Shown: positions 8,089 through 17,162 of the stretch, one piece after another
Layout: every line of letters begins with the position of its first letter
Numbering within the stretch: the stretch's first letter is position 1
Made by a program: the position numbers and the translations under genes
Assembly: GCF_003031675.1 (NCBI RefSeq)
Contig: NZ_PYWX01000034.1
Location: 182,817-246,816 of the forward strand
Origin: Pseudomonas palleroniana
Lineage (GTDB): Bacteria > Pseudomonadota > Gammaproteobacteria > Pseudomonadales > Pseudomonadaceae
DNA: 64,000 bases
Direction: 5' to 3'
Notes under the pieces: generated by a model
Database searches by the model: none
Seen by the model: only the letters and a program-made list of their open reading frames with translations
What the model was told of the DNA's origin: nothing

Positions 8089-10353
8089 TTAAAGCGGCGC
8101 TTCCACCAACAAAGCATCCACTCGCTGGAAGCCTCGCGGCAGTTTGTTGCCTCGCCGACCGCGCTCACCCTTGTAGTGTTCAAGGTCGTCAGGGCGCAGC
8201 GACAATGTGCGCTTACCGGCCTGAAGCACCAGGGTCGCGCCTTCCGGGATCACGGCGATGTCGGTCACGTACTCCTCACGACTGGCCACCCGCTCCCCGG
8301 GAATCCCGATAATCTTGTTGCCCTTGCCTTTGCCCAACTGCGGCAGGTCGCTGATCTTGAACACCAGCAAACGGCCTTCAGTGGTCACCGAGGCCAGCCA
8401 GTTGCTCTCACGATCATCCACCGGGCGCGGCAATATCACTTTGGCATTATTCGGCAGGCTCAACAGAGCCTTGCCCGCCTTGTTCTTGGCCTGCAGGTCT
8501 TCACCCTTGACCACGAAGCCGTAACCAGCGTCGGAGGCGATCACGTACAGCGCATCATCATCCGGCAGCAGCACACACTCGAAATTCGCACCCGGCGGCG
8601 GCGTAAGGCGGCCTGTCAGCGGCTCGCCCTGGCCCCGCGCCGAAGGCAAGGTGTGGGCCGGCACCGAATAGCTACGCCCGGTGGAGTCAATGAACACCGC
8701 AAACTGGTTGGATCGTCCGGCCGCAGCGGTCTTGAAGCCATCACCGGCTTTGTAGGAGAGCCCGGTAGCGTCAATATCATGCCCCTTGGCGGAACGAACC
8801 CAACCCTTTTCCGACAGAACGACGGTAATTTTCTCATTCGGCAGCAGTTCGGTTTCCGTCAGCGCCTTGGCTTCCGCACGCTCGACGATTGGCGAACGAC
8901 GTTCATCACCGTAAGTTTCCGCGTCTTTGATCAGCTCGCTGCGCACCAGTTTCTTGAGCTTGGCTTCACTGCCCAGCAGGGCTTGCAGCTTGGCTTGCTC
9001 CTTGAGCAGTGCGTCCTGTTCATCACGCAGCTTCATTTCTTCCAGCCGCGCCAGCTGACGCAAGCGGGTATCAAGGATGTAGTCCGCCTGGATCTCACTC
9101 AGCTCGAAACGCGCGATCAGTTCGGCTTTCGGGTGCTCGGCGGTGCGGATGATGTGGATCACTTCATCCAGGTTGAGGTAGGCAATCAGCAAACCGTCCA
9201 ACAGGTGCAGGCGGCGCTCGACCTTGTCGAGGCGAAACTGCAGGCGGCGGCGCACGGTCTGCACGCGGAACTCCAGCCACTCCACCAGCAGGTTGCGCAG
9301 GTTCTTCAACTGCGGCTTGCCGTCCAGGCCAATAATGTTGACGTTGACGCGATAGCTGGACTCCAGATCGGTGCTGGCGAACAGATGCTGCATCAGCACC
9401 TCGTGATCGACCCGGCTGTTGGTCGGGATGATCACGATGCGGCAGGGGTTCTCGTGGTCGGACTCGTCACGCAGGTCGGCGACTTGCGGCAACTTCGACG
9501 GTTTGGCCTGCATCAGCGCAGCGATCTGCTCCAACACCTTGGCGCCGGACACCTGATGCGGCAGCGCGGTGACGATGATGTCGCCATCTTCGATGTGGTA
9601 CACGGCACGCATGCGCACCGAGCCCTTGCCGGTTTCATACATCTTCAGCAGGTCGGCGCGCGGCGTGATGATTTCCGCTTCGGTCGGATAGTCCGGGCCC
9701 TGGATATGCTCGCAGAGCTGCTCGACCGTCGCTTTGGGCTCATCCAGCAAACGTACGCACGCCGTGGCGACTTCGCGCAAGTTGTGGGGTGGCACGTCGG
9801 TGGCCATGCCGACCGCGATGCCGGTGGTGCCATTGAGCAAAATATTCGGCAAACGTGCAGGCAACACCAAGGGTTCGTCGAGGGTGCCGTCAAAGTTCGG
9901 CCCCCAGTCCGCCGTGCCCTGGCCCAGCTCGCTGAGCAAGACTTCCGAGTAGCGCGACAGACGCGCTTCGGTGTAACGCATGGCGGCAAAGGACTTCGGA
10001 TCATCCGGCGCACCCCAGTTACCCTGCCCGTCCACCAAGGTGTAGCGGTAGCTGAACGGCTGCGCCATCAGCACCATGGCTTCGTAGCAGGCCGAGTCGC
10101 CGTGGGGGTGGAACTTACCGAGCACGTCACCGACGGTACGCGCCGACTTCTTGTGCTTGGAGTCGGCGTCCAGGCCCAGCTCACTCATCGCGTAGACGAT
10201 ACGCCGCTGCACGGGTTTCAGGCCGTCGCCGATATGCGGCAAAGCACGGTCCATGATCACGTACATGGAGTAGTTGAGGTAGGCCTTTTCGGTGAAGTCA
10301 GCCAGCGACCGGCGTTCTACGCCATCTAAGCTGTCTGCGAGGATGTCACTCAT
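8089..10353 (-). CDS. parC: DNA topoisomerase IV subunit A
   Basis: A 754-residue subunit that cuts and rejoins DNA during chromosome decatenation, acting as ParC2ParE2. The N-terminal breakage-reunion domain holds the active tyrosine Tyr127 in [11 protein letters not shown]. The quinolone-determining region reads [12 protein letters not shown] with Ser87 and Glu91, the susceptible wild-type residues in P. aeruginosa numbering. A coiled-coil stretch follows around residues 360-480, and the C-terminal half forms a short beta-pinwheel. It shares a strand with parE, separated by the phytase-like gene, and probably the transcript. Confidence 0.97.
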   Translation of the reverse strand: MSDILADSLDGVERRSLADFTEKAYLNYSMYVIMDRALPHIGDGLKPVQRRIVYAMSELGLDADSKHKKSARTVGDVLGKFHPHGDSACYEAMVLMAQPFSYRYTLVDGQGNWGAPDDPKSFAAMRYTEARLSRYSEVLLSELGQGTADWGPNFDGTLDEPLVLPARLPNILLNGTTGIAVGMATDVPPHNLREVATACVRLLDEPKATVEQLCEHIQGPDYPTEAEIITPRADLLKMYETGKGSVRMRAVYHIEDGDIIVTALPHQVSGAKVLEQIAALMQAKPSKLPQVADLRDESDHENPCRIVIIPTNSRVDHEVLMQHLFASTDLESSYRVNVNIIGLDGKPQLKNLRNLLVEWLEFRVQTVRRRLQFRLDKVERRLHLLDGLLIAYLNLDEVIHIIRTAEHPKAELIARFELSEIQADYILDTRLRQLARLEEMKLRDEQDALLKEQAKLQALLGSEAKLKKLVRSELIKDAETYGDERRSPIVERAEAKALTETELLPNEKITVVLSEKGWVRSAKGHDIDATGLSYKAGDGFKTAAAGRSNQFAVFIDSTGRSYSVPAHTLPSARGQGEPLTGRLTPPPGANFECVLLPDDDALYVIASDAGYGFVVKGEDLQAKNKAGKALLSLPNNAKVILPRPVDDRESNWLASVTTEGRLLVFKISDLPQLGKGKGNKIIGIPGERVASREEYVTDIAVIPEGATLVLQAGKRTLSLRPDDLEHYKGERGRRGNKLPRGFQRVDALLVEAPL

Positions 10354-10426
10354 GCGGGCCTCATCAATATCAGGTAAGGCGCAGCGGAACTGCCGCCGCG
10401 CTGAGTCAATTCAAAAAAACAGTGGT

Positions 10427-11422
10427 TCATGGCTGGGCGCTCCAGCCACCGGCCGGGGCAGCGAAACGATAGACCATTGGGCGTTTCTCACCATCGGCCC
10501 GTGGGCCGAAATTATTGTCGATGCCCACCCAGGCACCGTCTGCATCCACTATCAGGGCTTCAGCCAGGCCGTAGGGCTGGGCATAACGTCGGCTGGGCGT
10601 CAGCGCCTCGTCGGCAAATGACCAGCACAGCTCGACCTTGGCGGTGAGGGTATCGCGCCGGCAAATCTGGAACGCATTGCGCTCCAGGGTAAACAGCTTG
10701 CCGTTGTACAGCGCCAGATCGGCGAAGTCCTTGGACACCGCCTTGGCATTTTCAAACTGTGCCGGCTGCACTTCCTGGCCCGCTTCGCTGAGCAATACGC
10801 AGGGGCCGTCGCAGTCCCATACGCTCTGCCCGCGCTTGATGGCGATCAGGCCACGTCGCTCGCGTTCGGCCGCCAGCCAGATCTGATTGCCCTCGGCATT
10901 CACCGCCAGGCCCTCAAACAAGGCATTGAAGTGCAGCAACATGCCACTGGCCCGGGCTTCACGCACCATGCCAGGGGCGATTTTCAACCACTCGGCCGTC
11001 CCCGTTGCCGGCACCTGCAGCACCGCCGCATGGGCTTCGCTGACGATGTAACGATTGCCTGCGGCATCGCAGGTGATGCCTTCAAAATCCAGGTCGCCCC
11101 CGCGAATGAAGGACGCGGCCTTGGTCCGCGAACGCAAGCCCCACGGCAAACCGGAGTCAGGCACCGGTGGCACGTCGATCTTTACCGTTTCGGCCTTCCA
11201 GGTCGGCGCACTGATATCCAGGCGATAGATCTGGTCGTCGTCACGGTCCGACACCGTCCACAGCTCCTTGCCGCACAAGGCCAGGCCCGACAGATTACCG
11301 CCGCGCATACCGTCCACCGGGTGTTCGCCTACCAGCTTGAGCTCAGCCACGGGCGCGGCGACCCCTTCGGTGGCCGCCAACCCGCTCAACATCAGGATCG
11401 CCAAGGCGAAACCTGTGCGCAT
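10427..11422 (-). CDS. Exported phytase-like esterase domain protein
   Basis: A 331-residue protein with a signal peptide (MRTGFALAILMLSGLAATEGVAA is typical, with cleavage near residue 23). The rest matches the 'esterase-like activity of phytase' beta-propeller family: GGNLSGLALCGKELWTVSD, GGDLDFEGITCDAAGNRYIV and LFEGLAVNAEGNQIWLA are blade repeats. It is probably periplasmic; the substrate is unknown. Its ATG overlaps the parE stop as TGATG, so translation is probably coupled to parE although the roles seem unrelated. P. aeruginosa appears to keep the same order parE, this gene, parC (recalled). Confidence 0.75.
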   Translation of the reverse strand: MRTGFALAILMLSGLAATEGVAAPVAELKLVGEHPVDGMRGGNLSGLALCGKELWTVSDRDDDQIYRLDISAPTWKAETVKIDVPPVPDSGLPWGLRSRTKAASFIRGGDLDFEGITCDAAGNRYIVSEAHAAVLQVPATGTAEWLKIAPGMVREARASGMLLHFNALFEGLAVNAEGNQIWLAAERERRGLIAIKRGQSVWDCDGPCVLLSEAGQEVQPAQFENAKAVSKDFADLALYNGKLFTLERNAFQICRRDTLTAKVELCWSFADEALTPSRRYAQPYGLAEALIVDADGAWVGIDNNFGPRADGEKRPMVYRFAAPAGGWSAQP

Positions 11423-13326
11423 CAGCCCAGAACCTCGGCCAGGTTGCCGTTGGATTCCAGCCAGGATTTACGGTCGCCGGCGCGCTTCTTGGCCAGCAAC
11501 ATGTCCATCATTTCGGCGGTGGCGACGAAGTCGTCCAGGGTCAGTTGCACCAGACGCCGAGTGTTCGGGTCCATGGTAGTTTCGCGCAGCTGCGGCGGGT
11601 TCATCTCACCCAGCCCCTTGAATCGCGTGACCTGCGGCTTGCCACGCTTCTTCTCGGCCACCAGGCGATCGAGAATGCCATCGCGCTCGGCTTCGTCCAG
11701 GGCGTAGAAGATCTCCTTGCCCAGGTCGATACGGTACAGCGGTGGCATGGCGACATAGACGTGGCCGGCCTCCACCAACGGGCGGAAGTGCTGGACGAAC
11801 AGCGCGCAGAGCAAGGTGGCGATGTGCAGGCCGTCGGAGTCGGCGTCGGCGAGGATGCAGATTTTGCCGTAGCGCAACTGGCTCATGTCCTCTGCGCCCG
11901 GGTCCACGCCAATAGCCACGGCAATGTTATGCACTTCCTGGCTGGCGAGGACCTCGCTGCCGTCGACTTCCCAGGTGTTGAGGATCTTGCCGCGTAACGG
12001 CAGGATCGCCTGGAATTCCTTATCCCGCGCCTGCTTGGCGGAACCACCGGCGGAGTCACCCTCCACCAGGAACAGTTCGGAACGCATCGGGTCCTGCCCC
12101 GCGCAATCGGCCAGTTTGCCTGGCAGTGCCGGGCCTTGGGTGATGCGCTTGCGCTCGACTTTCTTGCTCGCCTTCAGGCGTCGGCCGGCGTTGCTGATCG
12201 CCAGTTCCGCCAGGGCCAGGCCCAGCTCCGGGTGCTCGTTGAGCCACAGGCTGAAGGCATCCTTGACCACTCCGGAAACAAAGGCCGCCGCTTCCCGGGA
12301 CGACAGGCGCTCCTTGGTCTGGCCGGAAAATTGCGGTTCCTGCATCTTCATCGACAGCACGAACGCGATGCGCTCCCACACGTCCTCCGGCGCCAGCTTC
12401 ACGCCGCGCGGCAACAGACTGCGGTATTCGCAGAACTCGCGCATGGCGTCCAGCAAACCCTGGCGCAAACCGTTGACGTGAGTGCCGCCCTGAGCGGTGG
12501 GGATCAGGTTGACGTAGCTTTCCTGCACGCTGTCGCCACCTTCGGGCAACCACAGCAGAGCCCAGTCGACGGCCTCTTTATTACCCGCCAGGCTGCCGCA
12601 GAACGGCTCGTTGGGCAGGCGTTCGAAATCGCTGACCGAGTCTTCCAGATAGGAGCGCAGGCCGTCTTCGTAGTGCCACTCGACCTTCTCGCCGGTGCCT
12701 TTGTCTTCAAAGGTGACGAGCAGGCCCGGACACAACACGGCCTTGGCCTTGAGCACATGCTTGAGGCGGCTGATGGAGAATTTCGGTGAATCGAAGTATT
12801 TCGGGTCCGGCGCAAAGTACACGCTGGTGCCGGTGTTGCGCTTGCCAACGGTGCCGATCACTTCCAGGTCGGTGGCCTTGTACCCATCGGCGAACGTCAT
12901 CTGGTACTCGTTGCCGTCACGCTTGACCTTGACCCGCACCAGCGTGGACAGGGCGTTGACCACGGAAATGCCTACACCGTGCAGGCCGCCGGAGAACTGG
13001 TAGTTCTTGTTGGAAAACTTGCCACCGGCATGCAGCTTGGTGAGGATCAGCTCGACGCCCGGCACCCCCTCTTCCGGGTGAATGTCCACCGGCATGCCGC
13101 GACCATCGTCGGACACTTCAAGGGAGTGGTCGGCGTGAAGAATGACATGCACCGACTTGGCATGCCCGGCCAAGGCTTCGTCGACGCTGTTGTCGATGAC
13201 TTCCTGGGCAAGGTGGTTCGGCCGACTGGTGTCGGTGTACATGCCGGGGCGTTTGCGCACCGGGTCGAGGCCCGAGAGGACTTCGATGGCGTCGGCGTTA
13301 TAAGAGCTAGCGCTGGGAGTGGCCAT
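11422..13326 (-). CDS. parE: DNA topoisomerase IV subunit B
   Basis: A 634-residue ATPase subunit. The GHKL ATP-binding site is near the N-terminus (VIDNSVDEALAGH, DDGRGMPVDIH, GGLHGVGISVVNAL). The Toprim part begins with LVEGDSAGGSAKQARD near residue 410, followed by PLRGKILNTWEVD and DADSDGLHI. Length and motifs match ParE, not GyrB, which is longer. The last base of its stop is the first base of the phytase-like start. Confidence 0.97.
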   Translation of the reverse strand: MATPSASSYNADAIEVLSGLDPVRKRPGMYTDTSRPNHLAQEVIDNSVDEALAGHAKSVHVILHADHSLEVSDDGRGMPVDIHPEEGVPGVELILTKLHAGGKFSNKNYQFSGGLHGVGISVVNALSTLVRVKVKRDGNEYQMTFADGYKATDLEVIGTVGKRNTGTSVYFAPDPKYFDSPKFSISRLKHVLKAKAVLCPGLLVTFEDKGTGEKVEWHYEDGLRSYLEDSVSDFERLPNEPFCGSLAGNKEAVDWALLWLPEGGDSVQESYVNLIPTAQGGTHVNGLRQGLLDAMREFCEYRSLLPRGVKLAPEDVWERIAFVLSMKMQEPQFSGQTKERLSSREAAAFVSGVVKDAFSLWLNEHPELGLALAELAISNAGRRLKASKKVERKRITQGPALPGKLADCAGQDPMRSELFLVEGDSAGGSAKQARDKEFQAILPLRGKILNTWEVDGSEVLASQEVHNIAVAIGVDPGAEDMSQLRYGKICILADADSDGLHIATLLCALFVQHFRPLVEAGHVYVAMPPLYRIDLGKEIFYALDEAERDGILDRLVAEKKRGKPQVTRFKGLGEMNPPQLRETTMDPNTRRLVQLTLDDFVATAEMMDMLLAKKRAGDRKSWLESNGNLAEVLG

Positions 13327-13370
13327 GGGGTCTCGTCGTGAGTCGTTCGATTAAAAAATGACCTGCGACT

Positions 13371-13979
13371 TTACAGTGCCGCAAAGTCGAAGGATTGATA
13401 CTGATCTGCGCCGATGCCGGCAAAACTCAACATCGCCGGCAATTGCTGGGCGAACCCTTGGTAACCATGGTCGCCACCGGCCTGGATACGCAAGGCACAG
13501 GCCCGGTAATACTGTTGGGCGAGGCGATAATCCAGGGTTTCATCCCCGGTCTGCAACCACACCTGGTAACGCCCGGCGTCCAGCGGCGCCGGCACTTCCA
13601 GCTCGGCCAGGGCCGCGACGTGATCGTGGGTCAATTCCCAGGCCTCACCGGTGTAAAGATTGGTCTGAGTGCCCAGGTAACCATCGAACATCCGATGGGG
13701 GCTGACCGCCGGGTTGACCAGCAGTGCCTTGAGGCCATGGCGCTCGGCAAGATGGGTTGCATAGTAGCCGCCGAGTGAGCTGCCGACCAGCAGCGGCCGC
13801 CCCAACTGCGCAATGGCCTCCTCCAATTGAGGAATCGCCTGACGCGGGTGGTGATGCAGCGCCGGCACGCGCAACTGGTCGGCCAAGCCGAGGCTATCCA
13901 TCACAGCAGTCAACTGGCTGGCCTTGTTGGACGCAGGCGCGCTGTTGAAACCGTGGATATACAAGATCGAAGCGGACAT
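13371..13979 (-). CDS. yqiA: YqiA-type alpha/beta hydrolase (esterase)
   Basis: A 202-residue cytoplasmic esterase. ILYIHGFNSAPASNKA gives the oxyanion strand and GSSLGGYYATHLAERHG the nucleophile elbow, with Ser near residue 68. GGDHGYQGF near the C-terminus supplies the likely catalytic His. In E. coli yqiA also neighbours parE and cpdA; here it is 44 nt upstream of parE on the same strand. The natural substrate is unknown. Confidence 0.88.
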   Translation of the reverse strand: MSASILYIHGFNSAPASNKASQLTAVMDSLGLADQLRVPALHHHPRQAIPQLEEAIAQLGRPLLVGSSLGGYYATHLAERHGLKALLVNPAVSPHRMFDGYLGTQTNLYTGEAWELTHDHVAALAELEVPAPLDAGRYQVWLQTGDETLDYRLAQQYYRACALRIQAGGDHGYQGFAQQLPAMLSFAGIGADQYQSFDFAAL

Positions 13980-14031
13980 GCCGGGCTCTCCGTGCAGCAG
14001 CCAAAGAGGCGCAGTTTACAGGTAAATCTCA

Positions 14032-14250
14032 GTAGTGAGCGGGCTTGCCCTAATGCCAGTTAGTTAAGCGATAAAGCGGGCGATGAATAAATTGTGGGAG
14101 GGGCGGTGCGACGATTCGACTTGCTCCCGATAGGCCGCGCAGCGGCCTCAAAAATGGGCCTGCTACGCAGTCCATCGGGAGCAAGCCCCCTCCCACAGTG
14201 ACCGCGTTAATCCTTAACTGACTGGCATTAGGGCTTGCCCCGCTCACTAC
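14032..14250. repeat. Composite nested inverted repeat (copy A)
   Basis: The outer arms GTAGTGAGCGGGCTTGCCC (from 14032) and GGGCTTGCCCCGCTCACTAC (ending 14250) are extended by TAATGCCAGTTAGTTAAG-like sequence. They enclose a REPIN at 14093-14197. The left REPIN arm carries a 16-nt insertion (CGGTGCGACGATTCGA) that the right arm lacks. The element fills the yqiA-cpdA gap, touches the cpdA stop codon, and is repeated in inverted orientation at 45323-45465. Confidence 0.88.
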
Positions 14251-15065
14251 TAGTAGCCGTTACTGCCGTAATCTAGGGTGAACACAAAATTTTTTACCCG
14301 CTCAACACCGGTTTCCAACCGTCCGTCGGCATGCAGGCGCAGCCAGCGGTAGCCCGGCGCCTGCTCGCTGACCTCGAAGTCTTCACTGCCCGGGGCGAAC
14401 TGGATGCACGTGGACGGCGAGGCCAGCAGGCGCACGCCGTTGCGTTCGCCATCAATCTCTTGATGCACATGCCCCCAGAGCACAGCCCTGACCTGCGGGA
14501 AACGGTCGAGCACGGCAAACAAGGCTTCCGGGTTGCGCAGGCCGATCGGCTCCATCCACGCACACCCGATGGGCACCGGGTGATGGTGAAAGCACACCAG
14601 GTGGTGCCGGTTCGGCGCTTCGCTCAGGGCCTGGGCGAGCAATTGCAATTGCTGGTCTTGCAGGTAGCCAGGCACCGAGCCGGGCACGGCGGAATCCAGC
14701 AAGGTGACCCGCCAGTGGCCAATGTCGAGCACCGGCTCCAGCAAATCGCTGTGCACAGCAGCGTGGGCCATGATGTGCGGTTCGTCATGGTTGCCGGGGA
14801 TCCAGCGCGCCGGCGCGTCGATCTGACGGGTCATGTCACGAAACTGCTGATACGACTCAAGCGTACCGTCCTGGGACAAATCGCCCGTCGCCAGCACCAG
14901 ATCGATCTGCGGCTGCTGGGCGCGCACCAACTCGATCACCCGCTGAAGGCTTTCGCGGGTGTTCATGCCCAGCAACGTGCCGCTTGCCTCGGCAAACAGG
15001 TGGCTGTCAGACAGTTGCACCAGCAATGCGGGTGCGTCAGGGTTCACGGTGGATACGCTCGGCAA
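14250..15065 (-). CDS. cpdA: 3',5'-cyclic-AMP phosphodiesterase CpdA
   Basis: A 271-residue class III phosphodiesterase that hydrolyses cAMP and so limits Vfr/CRP signalling. The metal-binding motifs are in order: QLSDSHLF, GDLSQDG, GNHDE, CFHHHPVP and WGHVHQ. I chose a TTG start at 15065 because GGGAGA lies five bases upstream. The ORF can be opened six codons further to another TTG at 15083, which would put that ribosome site inside the gene. Its 3' end abuts the composite repeat. It lies in a same-strand run with the DUF1249 and nudF genes. Confidence 0.92.
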   Translation of the reverse strand: MPSVSTVNPDAPALLVQLSDSHLFAEASGTLLGMNTRESLQRVIELVRAQQPQIDLVLATGDLSQDGTLESYQQFRDMTRQIDAPARWIPGNHDEPHIMAHAAVHSDLLEPVLDIGHWRVTLLDSAVPGSVPGYLQDQQLQLLAQALSEAPNRHHLVCFHHHPVPIGCAWMEPIGLRNPEALFAVLDRFPQVRAVLWGHVHQEIDGERNGVRLLASPSTCIQFAPGSEDFEVSEQAPGYRWLRLHADGRLETGVERVKNFVFTLDYGSNGY

Positions 15066-15164
15066 GGCGATCTCCCAAGACAATCACAGGAAAATGGACG
15101 ACTGGCGCGATTATGCTGGGCAGGACACAAAGAGGAAACCTGGGGAAGCAGACGCAGTTCACAT

Positions 15165-15614
15165 CTACCGCACGACTTCGAACTCGTGGCCCAGGGCCAG
15201 GCAGTGGCTCAACCACTCACCGAGGAACACATTGAGCTGTGCTTTCTCATCGGGCTGGTGCATGAACACATTCGGGTACGGATAGATGCTGCGAAAACGC
15301 CGCGCATGTTCGGCGCTGATCACTTCGGCCATCCGTGCATCGTGGTACACCTGCACTTCCAGCTGCGGCACCGGCAACCATGGCAGGCTGTGTTCCTGAC
15401 GCACGCGCAGGGTGGTGGTGTAGGGGCAGTTGATGATGACTTCAAGCGTCAACACGCCGAGCATCTGGTCGCCATGGGTCACGGCAATGCGCCGTGCCTC
15501 GGGCGCATGGCGCATGTCGGGAAGCAGGCGCATCAGCCGCGCATAGTTGGCCTCGCAGGCGGCTTGAAGCCCGATCAGGTCAACTCGATATCGTTCCCGT
15601 GCCTTTACTGCCAT
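15165..15614 (-). CDS. DUF1249 (YqiB-like) protein
   Basis: A 149-residue soluble protein of the DUF1249 family, found between nudF and cpdA in many gamma-proteobacteria. Visible conserved stretches are YRVDLIGLQAACEANYARL, LTLEVIINCPYTTTLRV, and a C-terminal YPNVFMHQPDEKAQLNVFL. It has no known enzymatic motif. Its start overlaps the nudF stop by 10 nt, which implies coupling. The function is unknown. Confidence 0.8.
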   Translation of the reverse strand: MAVKARERYRVDLIGLQAACEANYARLMRLLPDMRHAPEARRIAVTHGDQMLGVLTLEVIINCPYTTTLRVRQEHSLPWLPVPQLEVQVYHDARMAEVISAEHARRFRSIYPYPNVFMHQPDEKAQLNVFLGEWLSHCLALGHEFEVVR

Positions 15615-16222
15615 AACCCCCTCACTTCCGCGCGATTAAGCGCAAGCCATTGCAGGGCGATGATGCTGGCTGCATTGGAAATCTTACCGTCACGCACCGC
15701 CTGCAGAGCATCTTCGAACGCCCAGCGGGTGACGCGGATATCTTCGGCCTCTTCTTCCAGTCCATGAACGCCTCCGGCGCCTGTGCTGTCGCAACGGCCC
15801 AGGTACAGGTGAACGAATTCGGTACTGCCGCCGGGCGAAGGGAAATACTTCGTGATCGGCCATAAAGCGGAGAAGGTCAGCCCAGCTTCCTCCTCGGCTT
15901 CGCGGTGTGCAACCTCCTCCGGTTGCTCGTCCTTGTCAATCAGCCCCGCAACCATTTCCACCAGCCAGGGGTTGTCGGTACGGCCCATGGCGCCTACGCG
16001 AAACTGCTCGATCAACACCACTTCGTCACGCTGCGGGTCGTAAGGCAGCACGCAGACTGCGTCATGCCGAACGAAGACTTCGCGGTTGATCACCCGGCTC
16101 ATGCCGCCATCGAACTTTTCATGGCGCAACTGCACGCGATCAAGCTTGTAGAAGCCCTGGTAGGCATTGTCGTGCTGAACGATTTCGATCTTGCTCGGCG
16201 TCGACTTCGCAATGTCCGTCAT
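15605..16222 (-). CDS. nudF: ADP-ribose diphosphatase (Nudix hydrolase)
   Basis: A 205-residue Nudix enzyme that splits ADP-ribose into AMP and ribose 5-phosphate. The Nudix box is complete: GLIDKDEQPEEVAHREAEEE followed by AGL. The start at 16222 (MTDIAKSTP) has GGGA six bases upstream; two further in-frame ATGs at 16228 and 16243 have poorer sites. It is the first gene of a run with DUF1249, cpdA and yqiA. Confidence 0.9.
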   Translation of the reverse strand: MTDIAKSTPSKIEIVQHDNAYQGFYKLDRVQLRHEKFDGGMSRVINREVFVRHDAVCVLPYDPQRDEVVLIEQFRVGAMGRTDNPWLVEMVAGLIDKDEQPEEVAHREAEEEAGLTFSALWPITKYFPSPGGSTEFVHLYLGRCDSTGAGGVHGLEEEAEDIRVTRWAFEDALQAVRDGKISNAASIIALQWLALNRAEVRGLWQ

Positions 16223-16415
16223 ATCCATTCCCGTTGTGCCCATACAATTGGCGCCATCCTAACGCGCTCACGCCCCCGGATGCAGCCCCTTTCCAGTTGC
16301 CGGGATAGACGGCGGGCGTCAAACTCACTCTCATCAGTCTAGTGGCGAACTGACTGCCTTGTGGGCAGTCCAAGCGCTACTCTTTTCGCTTTCCATCGAT
16401 TTACGAAGGACGCAC

Positions 16416-17162
16416 ATGTCGCTTTTAAAAATCGCCTCCGTGGCTTGCATTGCCTTGACTCTGGGTGCCTGCCAGAGTCTGTTCCAACCCAGCTATCTCA
16501 AACCGCTGGACACCCAGCCGGACGCCTCGGAACAGATCAAGCCCGGCTGCAACAGCCCGGATTGCCCGCTGGTCAACATCGATACCGTGCATTTCCCCAC
16601 CGAGCCGCAACTCGACACCCTGGTGGAACAGCGCCTGCTGCAGATGACCCGGACCACGCCGGGGGCCAGCGTGCCGCCGACCTTGAACGCTTACCGGGAC
16701 AAGTTCCTGCGCGAGTCCGCCGACCGCAACAGCATGTATCTGCAAGCCAAGGTACGCGAGCAGCATGACGGACTGGTGATCATCGAAGTGTCCAGCTACC
16801 TGGATACCGGCGCTGCCCACGGTGAGCCGGGCCGTGGTTTCATCAACTATTCGCGCCTGCTGCACAAGGAGCTGAGCCTCACCGACATGTTGCTGCCAGG
16901 CCAGGAACAGGCGTTCTGGAACACTGCGAAAGTCGCTCACAACAGTTGGCTGATTAACTCGCAGATGGACCGTGACCCGGAGTTCGTGAAGAACTGGCCA
17001 TTCCAGAAGACCCCGAACGTGGCCTTGACCAGCAACGGCGTGGTGCTCAAGTACAACGTGGCCACCATCGGCCCGTACGCATTGGGGTTGATCGAAATGA
17101 CCATCCCCTACGCACGCCTCACCGGCGTACTCAAGCCTGAGCTGATGCCCGCGCGCCACTGA
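16416..17162 (+). CDS. DUF3298/RsiV-like lipoprotein
   Basis: A 248-residue lipoprotein. The signal peptide MSLLKIASVACIALTLGACQ has the lipobox LGAC. The domain from about residue 45 contains EVSSYLDTGAAHGEPGRGF and LSLTDMLLPGQEQAFW, resembling the DUF3298/DUF4163 (RsiV) fold found in anti-sigma factors and lysozyme-binding proteins, though no partner sigma gene is adjacent. The ATG at 16416 has GAAGGA upstream; the ATG at 16359 does not. Its last 32 bases overlap the end of the convergent cytX. The function is unknown. Confidence 0.75.
   Translation: MSLLKIASVACIALTLGACQSLFQPSYLKPLDTQPDASEQIKPGCNSPDCPLVNIDTVHFPTEPQLDTLVEQRLLQMTRTTPGASVPPTLNAYRDKFLRESADRNSMYLQAKVREQHDGLVIIEVSSYLDTGAAHGEPGRGFINYSRLLHKELSLTDMLLPGQEQAFWNTAKVAHNSWLINSQMDRDPEFVKNWPFQKTPNVALTSNGVVLKYNVATIGPYALGLIEMTIPYARLTGVLKPELMPARH

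Noticed and set aside
8176..10329. 717-codon open frame on the plus strand
   Set aside because: It is antisense to parC in full; the GC-rich codon bias of parC opens this frame. The translation has no family character and no ribosome site.
14050..14247. Short frame whose peptide recurs at 45300-45460
   Set aside because: The shared peptide comes from the composite repeat read in frame at both places, not from a gene family; reported as a repeat instead.
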